A DNA stretch of 64,000 nt from an uncultured Archangium sp. (GTDB lineage: Bacteria > Myxococcota > Myxococcia > Myxococcales > Myxococcaceae): assembly GCA_903905455.1 (NCBI GenBank), contig CAIVGN010000106.1, positions 38,129 through 102,128 on the forward strand. The letters run 5' to 3'. This document shows, piece by piece, positions 1 to 11,692 of this stretch (the first letter of the stretch is position 1; each line of letters starts with the position of its first letter). A program made the position numbers and the translations under genes. The notes under the pieces were generated by a model. The model had not been told where the DNA came from, ran no database searches, and worked only from the letters and a program-made list of their open reading frames with translations.

Positions 1-444
1 CGAGTTGTCGCCCGTGGAGCGACCGAAGGAATACAGGTAACGGGAGATGCCCACGCCCTGGACCACGGAGAGGACGATGGACCCGTAGCGGGTGTACTGG
101 TTGATCTTCTGCCGGCCCGCAGCGCCCTCCTTCTGGAGTCGCTCCAAGCTGGGCACGACGACCGCGAGCAACTGCATGATGATGCTCGCAGACACGTACG
201 GCATGATGCCCAGGGCGAAGATCGACGCCTGGTTCAGCGCGCCACCCGAGAACATGTTGAAGAGGCCGAGGAGCCCGCCATCCTTCAGGCGCGCCTCCAT
301 GACGGCGTTGAGCGCGACGCGATCCACCCCGGGCGTGCTGATGAAGATGCCCAGGCGGTAGATGGCGAGCAGCACCAGCGAATACACGATTCGCGCGCGG
401 AGCTCGGCGACGCGGAAGATGTTGGAGATGGCGTTGAGGGCCAA
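1..444 (-). CDS. secY: Protein translocase subunit SecY, N-terminal part (cut by window edge)
   Basis: SecY is the membrane channel of the Sec translocon. Only the first 148 codons lie in the window; the rest is beyond base 1. The translation starts ALNAISNIFRVAELR and runs into the first membrane segment (around VYSLVLLAIYRLGIF), then the periplasmic plug region, then GIMPYVSASIIMQLL of the second segment, all characteristic of SecY. The start is a TTG at 442-444, chosen because GAGGA lies 7 bases upstream and because the frame upstream has no better start. It is the last gene visible of the spc part of the cluster, 110 bases downstream of rplO, which is the standard order. A hairpin sits in that gap. 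Confidence 0.93.
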   Translation of the reverse strand, partial: MALNAISNIFRVAELRARIVYSLVLLAIYRLGIFISTPGVDRVALNAVMEARLKDGGLLGLFNMFSGGALNQASIFALGIMPYVSASIIMQLLAVVVPSLERLQKEGAAGRQKINQYTRYGSIVLSVVQGVGISRYLYSFGRSTGDNS

Positions 445-483
445 GGCAGCTTCCTCGAAAAAGTGGGAATCAGAAACGACGAA

Positions 484-515
484 CGCCCCTCGACCCGTAG
501 ACGGTTCGAGGGGCG
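484..515 (-). promoter_or_regulatory. Hairpin between rplO and secY (possible attenuator)
   Basis: CGCCCCTCGA (484-493) and TCGAGGGGCG (506-515) are a perfect 10-bp inverted repeat with a 12-base loop whose flanks can pair further. Read on the minus strand it lies just before the secY ribosome binding site. Only a poor T-rich stretch follows, so a full Rho-independent terminator is doubtful. It may lower secY expression relative to the ribosomal genes or mark an RNA-processing site. Confidence 0.35.
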
Positions 516-554
516 CGGCACACTAGCCTTTTTGACGGGCGGTGTGCACCGAAC

Positions 555-1091
555 TCAGGCCTTCGGGGCCTTCGCAACCTTCGCGACCTTCAGACCCTTA
601 CCAGAGTGGGCCTTCGCGGCCGCCTCGGGCTTGTGCGCCACGAGCGGGAGCTCTTCAAACGTGCCGCCGGTCGCAGTGATCGAGGTCTTGGCGCCTGCCG
701 AGATCTGGTTCACCTTGATGGTCAGCTTCTTGGTCAAGACGCCCTCACCGAGCACCTTGATGCCGTCGTACACGCCCTTGACCAACCGGGCGGCACGCAG
801 CGAGGCCTCGTCGACGATCGCGTCGGCCTTGAAGTGGGCCTCGAGTTCGTGGAGGTTGACGATGGCCAGATTCAACGCGTTGGGCGCGGTGAAGCCGAAC
901 TTGGGGAGCCGGCGCTGGAGCGGGCTCTGACCGCCTTCGAAACCTTCGAAGCGCATGTTGCCGGAGCGGGCCTTCTGGCCCTTGGCACCACGACCAGCGG
1001 TCTTACCGAGGCCTGAGCCCTGGCCACGACCCACGCGCTTCTTGCGGTGCGTGGAGCGGTGCGGAGCCTTGAGCGTATGCAGTGTCACCAT
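555..1091 (-). CDS. rplO: 50S ribosomal protein L15
   Basis: L15 is a late assembly protein of the large subunit. The 178-residue product has the typical basic glycine-rich N-terminus (RVGRGQGSGLGKTAGRG), then GFEGGQSPLQRRLPKFGF, and ends in an alanine/lysine-rich tail about 30 residues longer than in Escherichia coli. The ATG at 1091 is chosen over an upstream one because it gives the conserved start and follows a purine-rich GAGGAA about 6 bases upstream. It lies 10 bases after rpmD in the normal spc order. Confidence 0.96.
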   Translation of the reverse strand: MVTLHTLKAPHRSTHRKKRVGRGQGSGLGKTAGRGAKGQKARSGNMRFEGFEGGQSPLQRRLPKFGFTAPNALNLAIVNLHELEAHFKADAIVDEASLRAARLVKGVYDGIKVLGEGVLTKKLTIKVNQISAGAKTSITATGGTFEELPLVAHKPEAAAKAHSGKGLKVAKVAKAPKA

Positions 1092-1101
1092 GGTGTGTTC
1101 C

Positions 1102-1368
1102 TCACTTCTCCTGCGCGGCGGCCTTCGCACGCGCGGCGTCACGCACGCGGATCTTCCGCGGCTTCTGGCGGGCCCGGGTCTTGGGCTCGTCCTTGACGAT
1201 TTCGAACGCCACCAGGTGGCGCACCTTGTCCAGCATCCCACGGATGGCCGGCGTGTCCTTCAGCAGGCGCTCCGAGCCGAACTTCCACACACCGAGACCC
1301 TTGACCGTCGCGACCTGCTTGGTCGACGCGCTCGAGGGGCTCTTCACCAGCTTGATCTTGATGCCCAT
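1102..1368 (-). CDS. rpmD: 50S ribosomal protein L30, C-terminally extended
   Basis: L30 is a small large-subunit protein of about 60 residues. This one has 88: residues 1-60 are the usual fold (IKLVKSPSSASTKQVATVKG, then the short C-terminal beta-strand), followed by about 25 extra residues rich in Arg, Lys and Ala. The extension probably lies along rRNA; that is inference. It starts 3 bases after the rpsE stop, so the two are surely co-transcribed. Confidence 0.94.
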   Translation of the reverse strand: MGIKIKLVKSPSSASTKQVATVKGLGVWKFGSERLLKDTPAIRGMLDKVRHLVAFEIVKDEPKTRARQKPRKIRVRDAARAKAAAQEK

Positions 1369-1371
1369 GAT

Positions 1372-1887
1372 TCAGCCCTCCGACTTGCGGCCGAAGTGGA
1401 CTTCCTTGCCGCGCAGCCGGCTGACCTGCTCAGGCGACTTGAGCTGCTTGAGGCCATCGACCACGGCCTTCACCACGTTGTGCGGGTTACGCGAACGCTG
1501 GCTCTTGGTGAGGATGTTGCGGATACCCGCAGCCTCCAGCACCGCGCGCACCGGGCCACCGGCGATGACGCCAGTACCTTCGGAAGCGGGCTTCAGGAGC
1601 ACCTGGCCGGCGCCGAAACGACCGAGCACTTCGTGCGGGATCGTGTGGCCCATGAGGGGCACCTTGAAGAGGTGCTTCTTCGCGTTCTCGCCGCCCTTGC
1701 GGATGGCTTCGGGAACTTCGTTCGCCTTGCCCAGGCCGATGCCGACGTGACCGTTGCCGTCACCGACGACGACGATGGCGCCAAAGCTGAAACGGCGGCC
1801 ACCCTTCACGACCTTCGTGGGGCGGTAGATGTTGACGACGCGGTCCTGGAGATCCAGGTCATTCGCGTTGATGGGAGTCGTGCTCAT
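1372..1887 (-). CDS. rpsE: 30S ribosomal protein S5
   Basis: S5 sits at the mRNA entry channel and contributes to decoding accuracy. The 171-residue product has the N-terminal double-stranded RNA-binding domain ([19 protein letters not shown], then [19 protein letters not shown]) and the C-terminal domain with [20 protein letters not shown]. Length and order are normal for the family. It follows rplR by 17 bases. Confidence 0.97.
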   Translation of the reverse strand: MSTTPINANDLDLQDRVVNIYRPTKVVKGGRRFSFGAIVVVGDGNGHVGIGLGKANEVPEAIRKGGENAKKHLFKVPLMGHTIPHEVLGRFGAGQVLLKPASEGTGVIAGGPVRAVLEAAGIRNILTKSQRSRNPHNVVKAVVDGLKQLKSPEQVSRLRGKEVHFGRKSEG

Positions 1888-1904
1888 TTAGGTAGTCCTT
1901 TCGG

Positions 1905-2261
1905 TCAGAACTGCAGACCGCCCTCTCGTGCGCCGTCGGCGACTGCCGCGATGCGTCCGTGGTACGGGTTGCCGTTGCGATCGAAGACCACTTTCTCGAT
2001 CTTCGCGCCCTTGCACTTCTCGGCGATCAGCAGGCCGACCTGCTTGGCGGCGGCCTTCTTGTCGCCCTCGTCAAGCTTGCCCTTGAGCTCCTTGGAGAGC
2101 GTGGAAGCAGCCACGAGGGTACGACCGGTGCCGTCGTCGATGACCTGCGCGTGCAGGTGCTTGAGCGACTTGTAGACCGTGAGACGGGGACGCTCGGTGG
2201 AACCCGAAACCTTCTTGCGGATTCGCTCTTTGCGATGGAGTCGTGATTCGGTGTTGGCCAT
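1905..2261 (-). CDS. rplR: 50S ribosomal protein L18
   Basis: L18 binds 5S rRNA with L5 and L25 in the central protuberance. The 118-residue product has the conserved basic N-terminus ([20 protein letters not shown]), the core motif [19 protein letters not shown], and the C-terminal [20 protein letters not shown]. The 63-base gap to rplF upstream is longer than most in this cluster and shows no clear signal. Confidence 0.96.
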   Translation of the reverse strand: MANTESRLHRKERIRKKVSGSTERPRLTVYKSLKHLHAQVIDDGTGRTLVAASTLSKELKGKLDEGDKKAAAKQVGLLIAEKCKGAKIEKVVFDRNGNPYHGRIAAVADGAREGGLQF

Positions 2262-2324
2262 GGTGTTTTCCTTTCCTTCCGCGCGAGATGCGGACTTCCC
2301 CGCGCGGATGAACGAGTATGCGGT

Positions 2325-2894
2325 TTACGCAGTACCCGTTTTGCCCTCCTTGCGGCGGACAACTTCGTCGGACAACTTGATGCCCTTGCCCTTGTACGGC
2401 TCCGGCGGGCGAAGGTCACGAATCTGGACCGCGGTCTGCCCCAGCATGTGCCGGTCGACCGAACGCAGGGTCAGGTCGAGGGTAGGGAGCGAGTCTTCGG
2501 TGCGCGGCGCCTTGCCGACCTCAGCCGTGACGCCCTCCGGGAGGCTGTAGACGACCGGGTGCGAGAAGCCGAGCGAGAAGTGAATCTGCTTGCCCTTGAC
2601 TTCGCAGCGGAAGCCGACGCCACGGATGGCGAGCTTGCGCTCCCAGCCCGAGTCGACACCCTTCGCCGCGTTGGCGAGGATGGCGCGGGTCAGGCCGTGC
2701 GCAGAGCGGTGCGTGCGGTGGTCGCTGGGGCGGGTCAGGAGGAGCTCCCCGGCCTTCAGTTCGACCTTGATGGCGGCGACCGGCAAGGTGATCGAGAGCT
2801 TGCCCTTGGGCCCCTCGAAGTTGACCTTGTCGCCCTGGATGACGGCCTTCACCTTGTCACCCAACTTGATCGGCATCTTTCCAATGCGGCTCAT
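2325..2894 (-). CDS. rplF: 50S ribosomal protein L6
   Basis: L6 binds helix 97 of 23S rRNA near the factor-binding site. The 189-residue product starts MSRIGKMPIKL, has the duplicated L6 fold and the C-terminal signature around PEPYKGKGIKLSDEVVRRKE, which is close to the family's PROSITE pattern. It follows rpsH by 10 bases. Confidence 0.97.
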   Translation of the reverse strand: MSRIGKMPIKLGDKVKAVIQGDKVNFEGPKGKLSITLPVAAIKVELKAGELLLTRPSDHRTHRSAHGLTRAILANAAKGVDSGWERKLAIRGVGFRCEVKGKQIHFSLGFSHPVVYSLPEGVTAEVGKAPRTEDSLPTLDLTLRSVDRHMLGQTAVQIRDLRPPEPYKGKGIKLSDEVVRRKEGKTGTA

Positions 2895-2904
2895 GGTCGG
2901 GACC

Positions 2905-3303
2905 TCAGTAAACCGTGCAGATGAGCTCGCCGCCCACGTTGGCCTTGCGGGCCTCGTGGTCGACCATCACACCGCGGGAGGTGGAGAGAATCGCGACGCC
3001 CATGCCGCCGCGCACGCGCGGGATGTCACGGACGTTCACGTAGCGGCGCAGGCCAGGCTTCGACTCGCGCTTAATGCCGGTGATCACGGGCTCGCGGCTC
3101 GGGCCATACTTCAGCACGATCGTCAGCTCGTTCTGCGGCGCCTTCTCGTGGACGATGAAGTCAGCCACAAAACCCTCACTCTTCAGGGCCTTGGCAACTT
3201 CAACCTTCAACTTCGAGGAGGGCAGCGTCAGCTTGTCGTGACGCACCATCTGGGCGTTACGGATGCGGGTGAGCATGTCACCCACGGGATCATTGATGAC
3301 CAT
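2905..3303 (-). CDS. rpsH: 30S ribosomal protein S8
   Basis: S8 binds the central domain of 16S rRNA and, in enterobacteria, represses the spc operon. The 132-residue product starts with the conserved [19 protein letters not shown] and ends with [20 protein letters not shown] followed by ELICTVY. The ATG at 3303 is used because upstream residues in the same frame have no similarity to S8. The 117-base gap between rplE and this gene is where rpsN (S14) normally lies; no S14 coding sequence is there. Confidence 0.96.
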   Translation of the reverse strand: MVINDPVGDMLTRIRNAQMVRHDKLTLPSSKLKVEVAKALKSEGFVADFIVHEKAPQNELTIVLKYGPSREPVITGIKRESKPGLRRYVNVRDIPRVRGGMGVAILSTSRGVMVDHEARKANVGGELICTVY

Positions 3304-3420
3304 CTTGAGACAACTTCCGGTGAGGCGCTGTCCGCGCACTCGCTGGAGGTCTTGACGCCTTCCGGGCCCATCCCGGTGGTTCGCCAAGACCAGTTCTTCA
3401 CAGCACTACCACAACTTTGG

Positions 3421-4107
<687 letters not shown>

Positions 4108-4167
4108 GACTCGGTACCGACCTTCGTAATTACAGGGAGCGGCGCGCCTTAGCGCACCGCGGAAGCA

Positions 4168-4494
4168 TCAGTCAATGGTCGCTTCGCACTCTTTGCAGAA
4201 GCGCTTCTTTTTCTCGCCCTCGGTGCGGACGCCCACTCGGGTCGCCTTGTCGCACTTGGGGCACACCAGGGAGACGTTCGAGAGCTGGATGCTGCCCGTC
4301 TTCTCGACGATGCCGCCCTCGGGATTCGCGCGGTCCTTGCCCTTGCCAACGTGACGCTTGACCATGCGCAGACCCTCGACCCGAACACGGCCCTTGGTCT
4401 TGTCGATCTCGATGATCTTGCCGCGGTTCGACTTCTGCGCGCGCTCCTCACCGGAGGTCACCTGCACCGTGTCGCCAACTTTAAGCTTCTGCAT
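4168..4494 (-). CDS. rplX: 50S ribosomal protein L24
   Basis: L24 starts assembly of the large subunit. The 108-residue product has the KOW motif near the N-terminus ([20 protein letters not shown], then [20 protein letters not shown]) and a C-terminal part with [13 protein letters not shown] and [13 protein letters not shown], that is, two CxxC pairs typical of zinc-containing L24. It starts 3 bases after the rplN stop. The 60-base gap to rplE contains no other gene. Confidence 0.96.
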   Translation of the reverse strand: MQKLKVGDTVQVTSGEERAQKSNRGKIIEIDKTKGRVRVEGLRMVKRHVGKGKDRANPEGGIVEKTGSIQLSNVSLVCPKCDKATRVGVRTEGEKKKRFCKECEATID

Positions 4495-4497
4495 GAC

Positions 4498-4866
4498 TCA
4501 GAGCACCTCAGGCGCGAGCGAGATGATCTTCATGAACTTCTTGGCGCGGAGCTCGCGGGCCACCGGTCCGAAGATGCGGGTACCGACCGGCTCGAGCTCC
4601 TTGTTGATGAGCACAGCCGAGTTCCCGTCGAACTTGATGTAGCTGCCATCAGCACGGCGAACCTCTCGAGTGGTGCGGACGACCACGGCCTTCGCCGTGT
4701 CACCCTTCTTCACCTTCGAGTTCGGGAGCGCCTCACGAATGGAGACGACGATGACGTCGCCAATGGACGCGTACTCGCGATGCGAGCCGCCCATCACCTT
4801 GATGCAAAACACCTTCTTGGCACCCGAGTTATCTGCAACATCGAGCACACTGGTCATCTGGATCAT
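4498..4866 (-). CDS. rplN: 50S ribosomal protein L14
   Basis: L14 lies at the subunit interface, bridging to 16S rRNA. The 122-residue product has the usual length and the signature [20 protein letters not shown] at the start and [20 protein letters not shown] near the end. The first ATG is used; the next Met at residue 4 is less likely since L14 normally begins MIQ. Confidence 0.97.
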   Translation of the reverse strand: MIQMTSVLDVADNSGAKKVFCIKVMGGSHREYASIGDVIVVSIREALPNSKVKKGDTAKAVVVRTTREVRRADGSYIKFDGNSAVLINKELEPVGTRIFGPVARELRAKKFMKIISLAPEVL

Positions 4867-4899
4867 GACTGATTTTCTCCCGGTTCTTTCAGATACTGG

Positions 4900-5202
4900 T
4901 CAGACGTTTGACGCCTTTTCCAGGACCTTCACCACGCGCCAGCGCTTGTCTTTCGACGTGCGCCGCGTCTCGGCGATGAGGACTTTATCGCCCTCGTTAA
5001 TGGTCGGCTTCTTCGGCTCGTGATCCTCGACGTGCGCCTTGTACTTCTCGCGGCGGGACATCACCTTGCCGTAAGCGGCGTGCGAGGTACGACGGCGCAC
5101 GGTGACAGTCACCGTCTTCGACATCTTGTTGGACGTGACGATGCCGATGCGCGTCTTGGGACGGCCGCGGGCTTCTGCAGTCTGGGTCTGGGTCTCAGCC
5201 AT
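4900..5202 (-). CDS. rpsQ: 30S ribosomal protein S17
   Basis: S17 binds the 5' domain of 16S rRNA. The 100-residue product has a 15-residue Gln/Thr-rich leader (MAETQTQTAEARGRPKTR) before the conserved GIVTSNKMSKTVTVTVRRRT, followed by KYKAHVEDHEPKKPTINEGD and the OB-fold end around VLIAETRRTSKDKRWRVVKV. It lies 11 bases after rpmC. Confidence 0.96.
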   Translation of the reverse strand: MAETQTQTAEARGRPKTRIGIVTSNKMSKTVTVTVRRRTSHAAYGKVMSRREKYKAHVEDHEPKKPTINEGDKVLIAETRRTSKDKRWRVVKVLEKASNV

Positions 5203-5213
5203 GGTTCACTTTC

Positions 5214-5414
5214 TCACTTCTTCGTCGACTGCTTGGCGGTCAACACCGTCAGCACCCGCGCGAGGTCGCGCTTGTGCGTCGTGCGTTCCGACGGGTTATC
5301 CAGCGCGCCCGTGCGCAGCTTGAGGTTGTCCTGGACCAGAGTCGCGCGCAGCTCGGTGGCGCGGCGGCCCAGGTCTTCAACAGAGAGGTCGCTCAGTTCT
5401 TTCGCGGTAGCCAT
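5214..5414 (-). CDS. rpmC: 50S ribosomal protein L29
   Basis: L29 is a two-helix protein at the polypeptide exit that helps dock the signal recognition particle and trigger factor. The 66-residue product has the usual length and helices (KELSDLSVEDLGRRATELRA, then LRTGALDNPSERTTHKRDLA). It lies 12 bases after rplP in the normal order. Confidence 0.95.
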   Translation of the reverse strand: MATAKELSDLSVEDLGRRATELRATLVQDNLKLRTGALDNPSERTTHKRDLARVLTVLTAKQSTKK

Positions 5415-5426
5415 GTTTCGATCTCC

Positions 5427-5846
5427 TTACAGGCTCTGCTCGGCGCGGTTCACGACGCGCGTCATGACCGGGAGCTTGGCCGCGGCGAGGCGGAAGGCCT
5501 GGCCAGCGGTAACGGCATCCATGCCGCCCATCTCGTAGAGGATGCGGCCCGGCTTCACAACGGCCACGTAGTACTCCACGTTGCCCTTGCCGGTGCCCTG
5601 TCGGGTTTCAGCCGGCTTCTTGGTGATGGGCTTGTCCGGGAAAATACGGATCCAGATCTTGCCGCCGCGCTTGATCTTGCGGCTCATCGCGATACGCGCG
5701 GCCTCGATCTGACGCGACGTGATCCACCCGGGCTGGGTGGTCATCAGGCCGAACTCGCCGAACGCCAGCGTGTTGCCACGGTGCGCGGCGCCGGGGTTCC
5801 GGCCCTTCTGCATCTTGCGGTACTTGGTGCGTGCAGGCTGAAGCAT
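5427..5846 (-). CDS. rplP: 50S ribosomal protein L16
   Basis: L16 organises the A-site region of the peptidyl transferase centre. The 139-residue product starts [20 protein letters not shown] and contains the family signature around [20 protein letters not shown] and [20 protein letters not shown]. Length is normal. It lies 25 bases after rpsC. Confidence 0.97.
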   Translation of the reverse strand: MLQPARTKYRKMQKGRNPGAAHRGNTLAFGEFGLMTTQPGWITSRQIEAARIAMSRKIKRGGKIWIRIFPDKPITKKPAETRQGTGKGNVEYYVAVVKPGRILYEMGGMDAVTAGQAFRLAAAKLPVMTRVVNRAEQSL

Positions 5847-5871
5847 GACGTTCCTCGATCAGCGGCCGCGC

Positions 5872-6531
5872 TTAGCGGGCCTGGACGGCTTCTTTGCCGC
5901 CCTTGGTGGGGAGGATCTCGCCGCGACACACCCACACCTTGCAACCGATGGTGCCGTAGGTGGTGCGCGCAATGGCGTACCCGTAGTCGATGTCGGCGCG
6001 GAGCGTGTGCAGAGGCACCCGACCCTCGCGGTACCACTCGTACCGCGCCATTTCGGCGCCGCCGAGACGGCCCGAGCAGGCCACGCGAATGCCCTTCGCG
6101 CCGAACTTCATCGCGGTCTGGATGGACTTCTTCATCGCGCGGCGGAAAGCAATTCGCCGCTCGAGCTGCGTGGCGATGTTCTCGGCCACGAGCTGGGCAT
6201 CGGTCTCGGCCTTGCGGACCTCGACGATGTTGAGGAAGACCTCGTTCTTGGTGAAGCGCTGCAGTTCCTTCTTCACCGTCTCGATGCCCGCGCCGCGCTT
6301 GCCGATGACAATACCGGGGCGAGCCGTGTGCACGTTGACCTTGACCTTGTTCGCCGCGCGCTCAATCTCGACCTTCGAGACGCCCGCGTGGTTCAGGCTC
6401 TTCTTGACGTGCGCGCGGATCTTGATGTCCTCGTGCAGCCACTGAGCGTAGTTACGCTCCTCGAACCACTTCGAGTCCCAGGTGCGGATGACGCCGAGCC
6501 GGAAACCAATCGGATGAACCTTCTGACCCAA
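5872..6531 (-). CDS. rpsC: 30S ribosomal protein S3 (TTG start)
   Basis: S3 lines the mRNA entry tunnel with S4 and S5 and has helicase-supporting activity. The 219-residue product begins with the universal [20 protein letters not shown], has the type-2 KH domain ([20 protein letters not shown]) and the C-terminal signature [20 protein letters not shown]. The start is a TTG at 6529-6531 with a perfect AGGAG about 8 bases upstream; the frame is open further upstream but without S3 similarity. A run of Ts precedes the binding site. Confidence 0.96.
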   Translation of the reverse strand: MGQKVHPIGFRLGVIRTWDSKWFEERNYAQWLHEDIKIRAHVKKSLNHAGVSKVEIERAANKVKVNVHTARPGIVIGKRGAGIETVKKELQRFTKNEVFLNIVEVRKAETDAQLVAENIATQLERRIAFRRAMKKSIQTAMKFGAKGIRVACSGRLGGAEMARYEWYREGRVPLHTLRADIDYGYAIARTTYGTIGCKVWVCRGEILPTKGGKEAVQAR

Positions 6532-6559
6532 GGTGTTTTCTCCTAAAAAAGTATGGCGG

Positions 6560-6916
6560 TTACTTCTTCGCCTTGAGTGACTCGTCGGACAGCACGACGT
6601 GAATGTGGCTCGTCTTCTTGTTGATGCGCGTCGCACGACCCATCGCGCGAGGCATGTAGCGGCGGCCCGTGGGGCCCTGGTCGACCGAGATCATCTTCAC
6701 CCAGAGCTTGTCGATGTCGACGGAGCCCTTGGAACGATCGGTCGCATTGGCCATGGCGCTCTCGATGAGCTTCTTGACCGGGGCCGCAGCAGCGCGGCGA
6801 GTGAACTGAAGCGTGCTGATCGCCTTGGCGACCGGCATGCCACGAACGAGCGCCGCGACCACCGTGATCTTCCGGGGGGCCATGCGCAGGTGACGGAGGT
6901 GAGCAATCGATTCCAT
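6560..6916 (-). CDS. rplV: 50S ribosomal protein L22
   Basis: L22 reaches into the exit tunnel, where its beta-hairpin is the site of macrolide-resistance changes. The 118-residue product starts with the conserved [20 protein letters not shown] and ends at the tunnel hairpin and the signature [20 protein letters not shown]. It lies 5 bases after rpsS. Confidence 0.97.
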   Translation of the reverse strand: MESIAHLRHLRMAPRKITVVAALVRGMPVAKAISTLQFTRRAAAAPVKKLIESAMANATDRSKGSVDIDKLWVKMISVDQGPTGRRYMPRAMGRATRINKKTSHIHVVLSDESLKAKK

Positions 6917-6921
6917 GACCC

Positions 6922-7215
6922 TTAACCCTTCTTGCCCGGAGCGGGAGCAGCCTTTTTCTCGGCGCTGTGCCCACTGAACGTGCGCGTCGGCGCGAACTCA
7001 CCCAGCTTGTGACCGACCATGTTCTCGGTCACGTACACGGGGATGAACTTGCGGCCGTTGTGAACCGCGAACGTGTGACCCACCATCTCGGGGATGATGG
7101 TCGAACGTCGCGACCAGGTCTTGATGACCGACTTCTTGTTGCCCTTGTTCATCGCATCAACCTTCTTGCTGAGGCTGATGTCGACGAAGGGACCCTTCCA
7201 GGTTGAACGAGCCAT
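6922..7215 (-). CDS. rpsS: 30S ribosomal protein S19
   Basis: S19 contacts the A-site finger and 23S rRNA in the head of the small subunit. The 97-residue product starts [20 protein letters not shown] and has [40 protein letters not shown] and [18 protein letters not shown], all diagnostic. It lies 14 bases after rplB. Confidence 0.97.
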   Translation of the reverse strand: MARSTWKGPFVDISLSKKVDAMNKGNKKSVIKTWSRRSTIIPEMVGHTFAVHNGRKFIPVYVTENMVGHKLGEFAPTRTFSGHSAEKKAAPAPGKKG

Positions 7216-7229
7216 GGTTCAGGAGCTCC

Positions 7230-8072
7230 TTACTGGCTGCGCACGCCCTGACGGCGCGGCGAAACGATGAATTTGTCAGTGCGCTTGTTCTTGCGCGTGG
7301 TGAGGCCCTTGGTCTTCTTGCCCCAGGGCGAAACCGGGTGGGGATTGCCCTGGCCGGACTTACCTTCGCCACCACCGTGCGGGTGATCGACGGGGTTCAT
7401 CGCGAGACCACGGACAGTCGGGCGGATGCCGAGCCAACGGCTCTTGCCGGCCTTGCCGATGCGGATGATTTCGTGATCGATGTTACCGAGCTGACCGATG
7501 GTCGCGCGGCAGACGATCAAGACGCGGCGCACCATGCCCGAGGGGAAACGGACCTGGGCGTAGTCGCCTTCCTTCGCCATCAGCTGGCCCCAGCTACCGG
7601 CCGAGCGGATGAGCTGGCCACCGCGGCCCGGCTTGAGCTCGATGTTGTGCACCACGGTGCCTACCGGGATGTTCTGCAGCGGCAGCGTGTTGCCCGGGCG
7701 GATGTCGACCGAGTCACCCGAGAACAGGGTGTCGCCGACATTGAGGCCAACCGGCGCGAGGATGTAGCGCTTCTCGCCGTCAGCGTAGTGGAGCAGCGCG
7801 ATGTTGGCAGTGCGGTTCGGGTCGTACTCGACCGAGAACACCTTGCCAGGAACGCCGTCCTTGTTCCGCTTGAAGTCGATGACGCGGTAGCGGCGCTTGT
7901 GGCCGCCACCCTGGTGACGGCGGGTGATGTGACCATCACCGTTGCGGCCACCGGAGCGCTTCATCGACTCGGTGAGGCTCTTCTCGGGAATGTCGTGCGT
8001 GATCTCGGCGAAGTCGGACACCGTCATGAAACGGCGTGCAGACGACGTCGGCTTGAACTTTTTGACGCCCAT
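7230..8072 (-). CDS. rplB: 50S ribosomal protein L2
   Basis: L2 is needed for subunit association and peptidyl transfer. The 280-residue product has the usual length, the RNA-binding core ([20 protein letters not shown]) and the C-terminal signature [20 protein letters not shown], which includes the conserved His. The ATG at 8072 is chosen; only one base separates it from the rplW stop, so translation is probably coupled. Confidence 0.97.
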   Translation of the reverse strand: MGVKKFKPTSSARRFMTVSDFAEITHDIPEKSLTESMKRSGGRNGDGHITRRHQGGGHKRRYRVIDFKRNKDGVPGKVFSVEYDPNRTANIALLHYADGEKRYILAPVGLNVGDTLFSGDSVDIRPGNTLPLQNIPVGTVVHNIELKPGRGGQLIRSAGSWGQLMAKEGDYAQVRFPSGMVRRVLIVCRATIGQLGNIDHEIIRIGKAGKSRWLGIRPTVRGLAMNPVDHPHGGGEGKSGQGNPHPVSPWGKKTKGLTTRKNKRTDKFIVSPRRQGVRSQ

Positions 8073-8073
8073 T

Positions 8074-8367
8074 TTAGACCGTGCCTCCCTCGAACAGCTC
8101 GATCTTGTCCCCCTCCTTGAGGGTGACAAAGGCCTTCTTGAAGTTCGAGCGCTTACCCATCGACGTGCCCACGCGCTTGATCTTGCCGCGCATGATCAGC
8201 GTACGAACATCCTGGACCGTGACCTTGAACTGGGCCGCAACCGCGCGGGCCACATCGTGCTTCGACGCCTTGCGGTCGACGACGAACGAATACTGGCGCT
8301 GCGCTTCACGAGCCTTGTCCAGCTTCTCGGTGATCAGCGGACCCTTGATGACAGAATTGATATCCAT
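8074..8367 (-). CDS. rplW: 50S ribosomal protein L23
   Basis: L23 is the chaperone docking site at the tunnel exit (trigger factor, SRP). The 97-residue product has [40 protein letters not shown] and the loop [20 protein letters not shown], as expected. Length is normal. It follows rplD by 11 bases and directly abuts rplB. Confidence 0.96.
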   Translation of the reverse strand: MDINSVIKGPLITEKLDKAREAQRQYSFVVDRKASKHDVARAVAAQFKVTVQDVRTLIMRGKIKRVGTSMGKRSNFKKAFVTLKEGDKIELFEGGTV

Positions 8368-8378
8368 GGTCGGTTTCC

Positions 8379-9026
8379 TTAGCCCTGCGCCTTGGAGCCA
8401 CGGGGCTTGAGCAACGCCTCGTTGAGCGCCTTGGCGGCAGCCACGGTGATCACCAGCGTCGAGCGACGAAGCACCGACTCAACGTTCACACCCTCGACGG
8501 GCAGGACGTCGAACTTCTCCATGTTGCGGACCGCGCGGAGGAGCTTGTCGTTCTTCTTCTCATCGACGACGAGCGCGTTCACCAGCTTCAGACCCTTGGT
8601 GAGCGACTCGTACGCCTTCTTCGACTTCCCGTCAGACGGGAACTCGTTGATGAAGACGATCTTCTTCTCGCCGGCACGAAGGGAGATGGCCGAGGAGAGC
8701 GCTGCACGACGAACGCCACGCGGCGGTCGGTACGTGTAGTCGCGCTGCTTGGGGCCCATCGCCTTGCCGCCGCCGACCCAGTGCGAAGCGCGGGACGAAC
8801 CCTGGCGCGCACGGCCGGTACCCTTCTGCTTCCAGGGCTTCTTACCGCCGCCGGAAACGAGGGAGCTGTTCTTGACCGCGACGGTACCCGCGCGGCGATT
8901 GATCTGCTGCATCTTCGCGCCTTCGTACAGAAGGTGCGGGTTGGGCGTAGCAGCGAAGACATCGTCCGAGAGCTCAATCTCGGCGACCTTCTTGTTGGAC
9001 AAATCAACGACGTCGAACTTGGCCAT
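8379..9026 (-). CDS. rplD: 50S ribosomal protein L4
   Basis: L4 forms part of the exit-tunnel constriction and, in enterobacteria, represses the S10 operon. The 215-residue product has the tunnel loop ([40 protein letters not shown]) and the globular end with [25 protein letters not shown] lies 7 bases before the ATG at 9026. Only 11 bases separate it from rpsJ, so rplC (L3), which almost always lies between the two, is missing from this locus. Confidence 0.97.
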   Translation of the reverse strand: MAKFDVVDLSNKKVAEIELSDDVFAATPNPHLLYEGAKMQQINRRAGTVAVKNSSLVSGGGKKPWKQKGTGRARQGSSRASHWVGGGKAMGPKQRDYTYRPPRGVRRAALSSAISLRAGEKKIVFINEFPSDGKSKKAYESLTKGLKLVNALVVDEKKNDKLLRAVRNMEKFDVLPVEGVNVESVLRRSTLVITVAAAKALNEALLKPRGSKAQG

Positions 9027-9037
9027 GGTCGTTATCC

Positions 9038-9349
9038 TCAGCTCTTGATCTCGACGTCGACACCGGCCGACAAGTCGAGCTTCATGAGCGCGTCGAGCGT
9101 CTGCTGCGTCGGCTCGAGGATGTCCAGCAAGCGCTTGTGCGTGCGGATCTCGAACTGTTCGCGGCTCTTCTTGTCGACGTGCGGGGAACGCAGAACCGTA
9201 AAACGGTTGATGCGCGTGGGGAGCGGAATGGGCCCGGAAACCCGAGCACCAGTGCGCTTGGCCGTCTCGACAATCTCCGTGGCACTCTGGTCCAGGAGCT
9301 TCGAGTCGTACGCCTTGAGACGAATACGAATTTTCTGTGTTGTCGCCAT
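9038..9349 (-). CDS. rpsJ: 30S ribosomal protein S10 (NusE)
   Basis: S10 is a small-subunit head protein and, as NusE, part of antitermination complexes. The 103-residue product has [20 protein letters not shown] and the signature [20 protein letters not shown] followed by [20 protein letters not shown]. The ATG at 9349 is chosen because residues encoded upstream are unrelated. It is the first gene of the S10 part of the cluster, 208 bases after fusA, a gap with a promoter-like sequence and no tuf gene. Confidence 0.96.
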   Translation of the reverse strand: MATTQKIRIRLKAYDSKLLDQSATEIVETAKRTGARVSGPIPLPTRINRFTVLRSPHVDKKSREQFEIRTHKRLLDILEPTQQTLDALMKLDLSAGVDVEIKS

Positions 9350-9463
9350 GCTCAGTTGATCCCTCTTTTTTGCGACTACCAACACAACGCCAAACGGCTT
9401 GTTACGACCCAGATGCCCCTGGTTTTCACAGAGCGACGTGCGGCGAAGACGAAGACGGCGCGG

Positions 9464-9492
9464 CGTTTACAGCGAGAGGCTCAGTACGTCAA
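9464..9492 (-). promoter_or_regulatory. Candidate sigma-70-type promoter for the S10 cluster
   Basis: TTGACG (-35, 9487-9492) is followed at exactly 17 bases by TAAACG (-10, 9464-9469) on the minus strand, about 115 bases upstream of rpsJ. The same design (TTGACA, 17 bases, TAAGCG) lies before rpsL, which supports both. The -10 elements match the consensus only partly. Confidence 0.42.
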
Positions 9493-9508
9493 GCACCTCA
9501 TGTACGAT

Positions 9509-9534
9509 TTCGTAGGAAGCGCCATCCCTACGAA
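9509..9534 (-). terminator. Hairpin downstream of fusA
   Basis: TTCGTAGG (9509-9516) and CCTACGAA (9527-9534) form a perfect 8-bp stem with a 10-base loop, starting about 23 bases after the fusA stop on the minus strand. No T-run follows, so this is either a weak or factor-assisted terminator or a processing/stability element at the fusA 3' end. It lies upstream of the candidate S10 promoter, consistent with separating the two units. Confidence 0.35.
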
Positions 9535-9557
9535 GCGAAACCAAAGACGAAGGCGAC

Positions 9558-11651
<2,094 letters not shown>

Positions 11652-11692
11652 GACGGCGCGCCTTTAAGGGGTACGACAGGGCTTCGGAAAGC

